DNA of 64,000 bases from Escallonia rubra. Lineage: Eukaryota > Streptophyta > Magnoliopsida > Escalloniales > Escalloniaceae. Both the position numbers and the translations under genes were made by a program. The DNA is taken from contig JAVXUO010000413.1 of NCBI GenBank assembly GCA_033065855.1, forward strand, positions 1-64,000. Direction: 5' to 3'. Shown piece after piece: positions 55,778 through 64,000 of this stretch. Position 1 is the stretch's first letter. Each line of letters begins with the position of its first letter. The notes beneath the pieces are model-generated. The model was not told where the DNA came from, did no database searches, and saw only the letters and a program-made list of their open reading frames with translations.

Positions 55778-56622
55778 ATGATTATTCATGCATGGAATGT
55801 TCGAGGGCTTGGGCGCATCTCTCGCGTCAGGGCCCTCAAAAAGGATGTCCGAATGCTCAATACAGACATCTTCTTCCTTTCTGAAACTCTCATTTCTTCT
55901 TCTAAACTCATTCCCCTTCTAAACTCTCTTAGTTTCTACAACCATTGCTTAGTGGAACCTACTGGGGAAAAAAACCTTCTAGAGGTTTATGTCTTGCTTG
56001 GAAAGAAGGTGTTGATATTGAAATTACTCTGCATAGCAAGAACATCATCAATGCCCTGGTGTTTTCGGACCCCCCTTCTACCCCTTGGATGTTATCTGCT
56101 ATTTATGGGCCTCCTCATTGGTGTTATAAACAACAATTTTGGGAAGACATGGATTGTTTAGCAAACTCTTTCTCAGGTCTTTGGATGTGCATTGGGGACT
56201 TTAATGCAGTGCTGAATCAATCAGAAAAAAGAGGTGGCAGACCTTTTTCGAATTCATCTACTGGTGGGCTTGGTCAATTTGTCTCAAAAAATCATCTCAT
56301 TGATCTTGGTTTCTCTGGTAATCCATTTACTTGGACTAATAATAGACCTTTTGCCGCAAACATCAAGGAAAGACTCGATAAAGCTTACTCTTCCACTTGT
56401 TGGCGTTCTCTCTTTCCAAATGCCTCTGTGACTCACCTCCTTGGCAAAGCTTCGGATCATCTTCCTATAATTCTCAGAACTCACCAAACAAACAAGGATG
56501 ATCCTAAGCCCTTCAGATTCTTAGCAGCTTGGACAAGAGACCCTACTGCTCAATTTGTCATTCAATCGGCTTGGCGACGACATGTTCAAGGTTCAGCTGA
56601 ATTTGTTTATACAGGAAAATAG
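55778..56622 (+). pseudogene. LINE ORF2, endonuclease domain
   Basis: An APE-type endonuclease: HAWNVRGLG at the start, LSETLI, a frameshift in an A run near 55970, then LSAIYGPP, CIGDFNAVLNQ, FTWTNNR and SDHLPI. These are the motifs around the metal-binding and catalytic residues. A second frameshift near 56615 separates it from RT. Confidence 0.87.
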
Positions 56623-59600
56623 ACTCCACTTGCAAGGCTCTTCAGAGATGGAACTTCTCTCATTTCGGGCACATTCAATCTAGAATCCAATATCTCACAA
56701 ATTGCCTGGATAATATCCAAAGAAGTGCTCCCACCGTCAGGAACTTGGAATTTGAGAAGAACTTAAAGTTAGAACTTGCTGAGCAGTGCCGTCGAGAAGA
56801 GTCTTTATGGCACCAAAAATCCAAAATTTCTTGGAGAACCGAAGGTGATCTCAACACAAAATTCTTCCACTTGAGCACCATTGTTCGCAGGAGAAAAAAC
56901 TCCATTGACTTCCTTAAAGATGACAACGGCACTTGGCTTTCCAATAGAAATGAGATTGGTGATTGCATCAATGCTCACTTCCAGGAAACTTTCCAAACTT
57001 CGAATCCAAAGATACCTCCTGATTTGGGAGGTCTCATCAAACCCAGCCTCTCTGACACAGATATTGCCTTCTTATGTGAGAAACCTTTGGAATCTGAAGT
57101 CTTCAGTACCTTGAAACAACTAGGTAGCCTAAAGGCACCCGATCCGAATGGCATGCAAACTTTGTTCTATACGTCTTATTGGGCCACGGTTAAAGCTGAA
57201 GTTTGCAAAGCAGTGATTGATTTCTTCAAGGGAGAGCCTCTTCGCGAGATTAATCACACACACATTGCCCTGATCCCCAAACTCGATGCTCCCACCAAAG
57301 CGGGGAATTATCGTCCCATAAGCCTTTGCAATGTGGTGTACAAAGTGATCTCCAAAATTCTAGCAAACAAACTCAAGCCTTTACTGCACAAAATCATCTC
57401 CCCAATGCAAGCTACGTTTGTTCCTGGAAGATTAATCAATGACAATAGTATCATTGTACAAGAGATTTGGCACACGATGAGGAAGAAGAGAGGTAAAGGC
57501 CTGATGGCAATAAAAATCGACATGGAAAAAGCTTATGACAAGGTTGAATGGAATTTCATTTTAACAGTCCTAAGAAACTTTGGTTTCCCGGAGACTTGGA
57601 TAAGTTGGGTCGAGCAATGCATCACCACTACCAGCTTCTCTACCTTGGTCAATGGTGTTCCTCACGGATATTTCAAACCTCAGAGGGGACTCCGGCAAGG
57701 AGACCCAATTTCACCCTTCCTCTTCATCATCACATCTGAAATCCTAACTAGACTCATCCTAAGGGAAGAAGAGGCGGATTTTATCCATGGTATCAAAGCG
57801 AGTAGGGGAAGCCCTGCTATCTCACATCGTTTGTTTGCAGATGACCTGTTTATTTTCTGTAGGGCAAATGATAAAGAAGCAAAGCACATACAATTTTGCT
57901 TGGAAACCTACAACTCTTGGTCTGGACAATGCATCAACAAGTTGAAATCCCAAATCCACTTCAGCAAAAGTGTTAGCAATAGCTCTGAAAGGTCGATTTG
58001 CAGAACCTTCGATTTCAAAAAAGCGCCAAAGGACTCAAAATACTTGGGCCTTCCTCTGTTCACCAACCAAGTGAAGAAAACAGCCTTTGCAGACTTGATA
58101 GATAGGGTTGAAAGAAGACTAGCGAGCTGGAAATCCAAAGTTCTTTCTTTTGCTGGACGAGCTACGCTAATAAAGTCAACAACCATGACAATTCCTACCT
58201 ATTCAATGTCCACCTTTCTACTTCTGAAGAATTTAACGGATCTCCTGGACAAAAAAATCAGAAATTTCTGGTGGGGTTTGAAAGAAAATGGGAACTTACA
58301 TTTCTTCCCAAAAGCTTGGAATGCAGTCTGCACGCCCAAGTCAGTAGGTGGACTCGGTTTCAAGCAAATGTTCGACGTTAATATGGCCCTAATTGCAAAG
58401 TTGGGATGGACCATATTGACTAAGCCGGATGTTCTATGGGTACAAATAATGGCTTCAAAATACCTTAGAGGTATACCCTTCTTAGAACATCAACCAAAGA
58501 GGACTTCTTCTTGGCTTTGGAAAGGCATTTGCAAGACTCAAAATACTTTAGTGGGAGGTTTGGGGTATATTATCGGAAATGGCTGAACAACTAACATCTG
58601 GAAGGATCCCTGGATTCCTTCCCCTGAAGGTTTCAAGAAGGCAACCACATCTTATCCTTTTCATGGCATCAACATGGTTGCAGACCTTATGCTTGGCACC
58701 ACAAATGCTTGGAATATACCCAAACTTCAAGAGCTTTTTGACAATGAATCTGTGGAAAACATCAAGACTATTCTGCTTCCATCTCATCAATCCCAAGATT
58801 TCATAGCTTGGACCCCAAATCGATCAGGAAAATTCACCACAAAATCAGCCTATTGGGAAGCAAACAAGCACAGATTCACTCACAACTATGCCTTCCCCCT
58901 TCTTTTCTGGAAGAAGCTTTGGAAAGTAAAAATTCGGGAAAGGCATAAAATCCTCATTTGGAGAATTGCTTGGCAGATCCTTCCTATTCAACCAACTCAT
59001 GCCACTAACTTCTCTGGTGAAGGTAACTTATGTTCACTTTGTGGAGATCTCCCAGAATCTGCCTCCCATCTGTTCATAGAATGTAGTACAACGAGGCTCC
59101 TTTGGCTTCAGTCACGGCTGGGTTTCAGACCACCTCAAACATCTATACATCAAAGTGATTGGTTGTCAACCATGTTAGAATGCCCGGGCCTCACTTTGGA
59201 TGATCAGAAGGAGTATGCCATCTTTGTTGCTACCCTTATGGATCTTGTTTGGTTCTCTCGCAACAAGGTAATTCACGAGAAGATCCCTATCAACTTGACA
59301 AAATTGGCTAATACCATCAATCTGGAAACTCAAGCTGTTGTAAAATCCTTTAACCTCTCCAAGACTCAGAGAACTGGACCAACTCGCTGGATTCCTCCTC
59401 CTTTTGGTTGGTACAAGCTCAATTTTGATGCCGCAATTAGGGGTTCTGAGGCAAGTTTAGCTGTGATCTGTCGTAATGATGAAGGAAATTGCATTTTTGG
59501 TTTTACAATGAAAATCGCCTCTGGAAATGTTGAAGAAGCAGAGGCCATGGCAACTGTGTTAGCTATTCGGAAAGCTGTGGAATACCAGATTGATTATGTT

Positions 59601-59873
59601 CTTTTGGAAGGGGATGTTGAAGTCATTATCAACAACATAATAGAACCTTTTTCTAGTCCAAGCTGGAGAAGCAGAAATGCCATTCAAGAATTAAAGGTGC
59701 TGTTGACAAAGATTTCCTGCTGGGAGGCGATTCACACTCCTAGAGAGGCGAATATGGCAGCACATAATCTTGCCGCTGATGCTTTTGTTTACAACCTTTT
59801 TGGCTTTGTTCCACCTTCATCCAGCTTGTTTGCAAATTTGGACGAAGATAGGAACATGGTTGTAATTGCATGA
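56623..59873 (+). pseudogene. LINE ORF2, RT, zf-RVT and RNase H
   Basis: A single frame is broken only by TGA at 58584-58586. RT shows NYRPISLCNVVYKVISKILA, IDMEKAYDKVEW, LRQGDPISPFLFI and the catalytic LFADDLFIF. After the stop, zf-RVT (WKVKIRERHKILIWR, CSLCGDLPESASHLFIEC) is followed by an RVT_3 RNase H (59396-59830; LNFDAAIRG, EAEAMATVLAIRKAV, REANMAAHNLAADA). The Asp-Glu-Asp-Asp set of RNase H can be placed. Confidence 0.9.
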
Positions 59874-59909
59874 TGTTAATACAAAGTTTGTCTTCTTACC
59901 AAAAAAAAA

Positions 59910-61080
59910 CAATTGATTATTAACTCATCACCTTCACCCATTACTTCACCGGTACAGCAATTCATGATGATCCACTTTATGCCACCCACAACTTGCTCCG
60001 TATATCAATGCATACATGCCTGAAGTTATATTAGCATAACGATATCTAGATGCACATTCATTGCACCTGAATTTCAAGGAAAAATAGCCTCTGTCCCCAC
60101 TCTAAACCTGTCACTACATCGTTTGTTACAACGAATATGATCACATAAAGTTTTTGGCAGGACAAATTCATCATGAAAAAATTTGAGGAAACAAACTTGC
60201 TAGGATCTCGAAGTCTCATGGACCATGGGAAAAAGTGTAAGGGAGGAGGGGGTGGTAAATTTGATAGATTTGTGGAATCTTTAGAGATGATAGCGAATTA
60301 CTTTGAAGGTTGCGGAACCAGTGTAGTATCCCCCACTTTGTGAACTTATTCTATGACCAAATTTGTCGTAACAAATGATGGTGGTAATAGGTTCGGAGTG
60401 ATGATGGAAACTATTTTTCCCTGACATTGGGCTTGGGTTCATTGCGTGTGCATATGGATGGTTATGCTAATTTAAATTCATGTATATATGCATTGATATT
60501 GGGAGCAGGTTAGTGGGTGACATCATGTAGATCATGAATTGTAGTAATCTATATATATATATATATATATAAAAAGTTGAAGACGTCTCTTAAAATTTTG
60601 ACACGTAAGCTTTTCAGACATCTTATATTTACGACACATCAGCTTTTTAAAGTCTTCTCCTTCTGCCAAATCAGCCACAACTTTCATTCTGATAGTCCCC
60701 CAGTTTGGTTGGACTCTTCTTTTAACACTTCCTCTGTGTGACTTTAATTTAGTGTCCTAATCAATGACAAAAACCTCATGAATCAATGGTATATATCAAC
60801 TACAAAACCATGGTCTATCCTTTCTTTCTCCTGCTTTCTCTCCATCTTCCAGATGAGACGTCACACTCGGCAGACCACCATTCAAGGTAAACTCAAATCT
60901 TTTTCTCTTTTTTTTTTCTTTTATTGCCACAAGCCTTGCACATCTCAGGTTATTATGCAAGGGAAAATAAATGTTCGCAACTCTAGGTAGAAACTGCTGG
61001 TCGTGCCTTGACAATATGCAAGGGGTGAATATCTTTGTTTATGTCTATTTCGGCCAAGCTTTGGGCAGGGCCTTAATGTT
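59910..61080. other. Unassigned flank right of the LINE
   Basis: AT-rich, with a short (TA)n at 60550-60572. A small frame (60778-60990) includes ATGAGACGTCACACTCGG followed by a GT-like donor near 60887 and could be a first exon, but there is no similarity to support it. Confidence 0.4.
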
Positions 61081-61665
61081 TCGCACATTTGTGGTTGTAT
61101 GCTTCATCCTTCACACTTCTGCATAGCTTTGTCAAGATGTAAAACTATCTTCACTCTTTACCCAGTGGATCTTTAATACTATATTTACTGTCTGTTTCAT
61201 CTGATAGGGATGTTAATGTACCTGTTTCACTCATCAGAGAGTGTACGAAATCTGGATCTTAACAGGGAAGACAACGTAACTTGATCTTTTTACTTCATGA
61301 TTGAAAACTGCTTTTATATGGCCTAAACAAGTTTTTGAGATGGGTGTTTGTGGTTGTATGCTTCATCCTTCACACTGGGTATGCTTAATGGTTCGCACAT
61401 TTGTGGTTGTATGCTTCATCCTTCACACTTCTGCATAGCTTTGTCAAGATGTAAAACTATCTTCACTCTTTACCCAGTGGATCTTTAATACTATATTTAC
61501 CGTCTGTTTCATCTGATAGGGATGTTAATGTACCTGTTTCACTCATCAGAGAGTGTACGAAATCTGGATATTAACAGGGAAGACAAGGTAACTTGATCTT
61601 TTTACTTCATGATTGAAAACTGCTTTTATATGGCCTAAACAAGTTTTCGAGATGGGTGTTTGTGC
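61081..61665. repeat. Tandem duplication, 312 bp period
   Basis: 61081-61392 is repeated at 61393-61665 (second copy partial, ending after gagatgggtgtttgtg). Only about four to six substitutions separate the copies. Both begin tcgcacatttgtggttg. It is non-coding. Confidence 0.9.
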
Positions 61666-64000
61666 AACTTTTTTCCTTCAGGTTATTGCTAATATAAAAC
61701 TTTTCTTAGGCACCTCTTTTTCTTTAGGATACTGACTATAAGATACTTTTACTATGCAGTGGATTCTACTTCCTCTCTTTTATATGCTTTTTCATTCATC
61801 TTTCTTGCAACACTGTCAGCATTCTAACAACAAATAAGGACCTGAAATGGCATATTGGGGGTGGAAACATCCTCCCTTCATTATTATACTAACCCATTCT
61901 TAAGAGATAACATTGATCATGTGCTACGAGGTTTAATGCTCATGAAGGTCAAGCTAGAACATGCCAAACTTCGAGATAGTCTTGGGGATATTTTTTCAAG
62001 AAAGAATCATCGGTTAATTTGAAAGTTATGTAACGTGGGTTTGAAAGTAAAAAGACTATACTTACCAACAAATGCTTCATAAAAGCGTGTGCAGATAAAA
62101 TAAGGAGTGTCTTACTCGAAAGGGGTGCACATACCTATGCAAATAGGAGAGTGAATGTCTTCTTGCCTCAAAAGATATCTCATTGTCAACGTAACTTACT
62201 ACAATTTGACGTGTAGGTTAACAAAAATTATGAGTTTATAACAACCATTATATTACATAAATATGCAAATAGGAGAGCGAATGTCGTCTTGCCTCAAAAA
62301 ATATTATGCTTCTCTGCTCTCCATTTGTTGCTTTAAAACCATCACAATTCATTGTTGATATTTTGATTTACTGTGGATTAAGTCAGATGTTGGGTTCACA
62401 AAACACACTAATCTGGATTGCTTAAAGGAAAGAAAATGATAAACTCCATCGTCAAAAGAAGTGAGAAGGTGTATAGAGGGCTTATGTATAGTATCAATTG
62501 GTTGCAACATTTGAAAAGTAAACTTATTGACACCTTGATCAATATTCTACATGTGGTCCATAATTTCAATTATGTTCTAGCTAATTTTTGAGGAAGATAA
62601 TGTAAACTATGTTCCAGACATGATCAAGTTTTATGAAACTCCGGAGGCTATTTGTCTATTTTACTTGGTTACTCATCGTGACATTAATCATTGATCAATT
62701 TTTGTATACTTAACTACAGTGTTTGTCATATATTTCATTCTAGAATAATAAAAGAAGGTTTAGAAACTCCAAGAGATTTGAAGTAGAGTAGCATTTGCTC
62801 TATATTGAGACTGCTAAAAGTAACTTTGGAGAAAACCTTATTATGTTTTCGTAAGTTTTTTGTGAGTTTGTGGTCTCCTACACTAATCTTTTAAGTTTAA
62901 GATGTTACACTTGATTTAGAACCAATTCCTTTTGAAACTAAATTACAAGGGATAATTGAATTTGATTGAGAAATAAGTAGTTTCGATTGGAAAAAAATTG
63001 GAGAATAAAGAGTAATGTAAGATAAATGAGATCTAAGACAACTTCCAACTCAATCAAAAACCATACAACTTTTAGCGCTAACAAAAAATAGAGGTAGACG
63101 TGTCATTGGCAGTAAAGGTCCAATTGATCTTGCACATGTGATTGATATTAAATTCTTGGTAATGGTGGTGGTTGTGCATGAGCTGGTAGTAGTTGACTGC
63201 GATATGTTGTACAATGGAAGTAGCGGTGGTAGTGGTAGTAATGGCCTAAAGATGTTAACAGCTATAATGGTTGGTGACAATAATAGAGGTTATCTAACAA
63301 AAATGGTAGCACTAAGGTGCTGGTGTGTTAGTATAAAATAGTGGGACAATTAATGTTGAGAACACTAATCAGACAAATTGTAAATCAGATTAACCAATGA
63401 CGATTGTACGTTTAGTTCTTCGACAAAACTTGCACATTTTATAAAATTTATCCCAGGACTAGGAACTCTTAATGTTTTCACTAGAGGAGCTTCTTTGTTC
63501 GATCATGTTTTGATACCCATGTACAATTATAAAACTTTGTCTAGAGTTTTCTTTGAAGTTTGAACAATTTCTCAATAGTACGAATTGGTCTAAAAAGCAC
63601 ATGTAATAACTTACTTCTCATGAAAGAATATAAACGGTATGACTTTAGGATTATATGTGGATTTATTAATATTTTACACAAAAGAAAGAGAAAAAGTGGA
63701 ACTAAAATATACACCATTTTGCGCTGAGCTACACCTTTTTGTCACTAAAAGAGGCAAATAGGTCTATCATTATATAAAACATGCAAGCATTTTTTATTAG
63801 ATTCTGGTACACAAAACACGTAATGAGGACAAAAGGACTACAAAACCAACATGTTTGTGAAATTTGTTATACATCGTATTTCTTAACTAACAGTAAGTTT
63901 GAAGTTTGAACGACTTCTTAAATATATGAACCGATCTAAGAAGCATATGTAATACTGTACTTATCACGGAGGAATCTATCAGGCATGACCATATATATAT
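61666..64000. other. AT-rich DNA, no gene seen
   Basis: No supported coding region. A 40 bp repeat (atgcaaataggagag-gaatgt-tcttgcctcaaaa) occurs at about 62138 and 62264. A short Val/Gly-rich frame at 63138-63341 comes from a GGT-rich stretch. Confidence 0.6.

Larger units (their letters stand above)
54433..59909 (+). mobile_element. L1-type LINE, 5' truncated
   Basis: Partial ORF1 (gag-like with zinc knuckle), ORF2 with endonuclease, RT, zf-RVT and RNase H, then a 3' end with nine A (59901-59909). No target duplication is visible at the two ends. The 5' joint with copia is at about 54432. Confidence 0.88.

Noticed and set aside
54433..59925. LINE target-site duplication
   Set aside because: Comparison of the bases before 54433 and after 59909 gave no convincing repeat.
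60778..60990. Short first exon of a host gene
   Set aside because: Only a possible ATG and splice donor are visible, with no similarity or second exon.
63138..63341. Val/Gly-rich small protein
   Set aside because: It comes from a short GGT-rich stretch with no start context, homologue or neighbouring gene.

Overview
The window is nuclear DNA of a flowering plant, probably a eudicot and probably heterochromatic. It holds no convincing ordinary host gene. Almost everything recognisable is an endogenous virus or a transposable element: a Caulimoviridae-type pararetrovirus cluster, TIR DNA transposons carrying plant mobile domain (PMD), ULP-like protease and FAR1-like transposase genes, hAT-type elements, a Ty1/copia and a gypsy-like LTR element, and a plant L1-type LINE. 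The host species cannot be named from the sequence.

Bases 1-20658 are a scrambled cluster of endogenous pararetrovirus (EPRV) fragments. Pieces alternate strand every few hundred bases. One long nearly complete copy runs from the tRNA-Met primer site at 9470 to the end of the transactivator gene at 17303. It reads: five small ORFs, movement protein, capsid-protease-RT polyprotein, and a viroplasmin/transactivator. The first three small ORFs look like diverged copies of each other. The polyprotein carries the CX2CX11CX2CX4CX2C cysteine cluster known from badnaviruses, in a genome that also has a caulimovirus-type transactivator. The reverse transcriptase of this copy has lost about 1 kb in frame, while fragments on the other strand keep the core RT motifs. 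A 500 bp TRIM retrotransposon with identical LTRs has inserted into the left arm of a viral palindrome.

Bases 20659-42541 are three TIR elements standing side by side, each bounded by a (TA)n microsatellite: element I (21194-23224, about 350 bp TIRs), element II (23241-31278, about 1.1 kb TIRs, PMD gene running into the start of a ULP-like domain, plus a nested Pack-MULE with a 9 bp target duplication), and element III (31334-42489, degenerate PMD gene, ULP-like protease remnant, FAR1/MULE transposase pseudogene on the minus strand, and a minisatellite made from TIR motifs). The virus cluster abuts the same microsatellite, so this TA tract has received both virus and transposons.

Bases 42542-50055 contain a decayed gypsy-like LTR element on the minus strand, broken by a hAT-type element that itself contains another hAT-type element, both with 8 bp target duplications. 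Bases 50056-54432 are a copia element with several frameshifts and no 3' end. Bases 54433-59909 are a 5'-truncated LINE with an A tail. Bases 59910-64000 show no gene, only a 312 bp tandem duplication and short repeats.

Nothing here works as an operon. The viral ORFs of the long copy are packed with 4-14 base overlaps, as expected for transactivator-supported polycistronic translation, but the RT deletion makes this copy unable to encode a complete polymerase.
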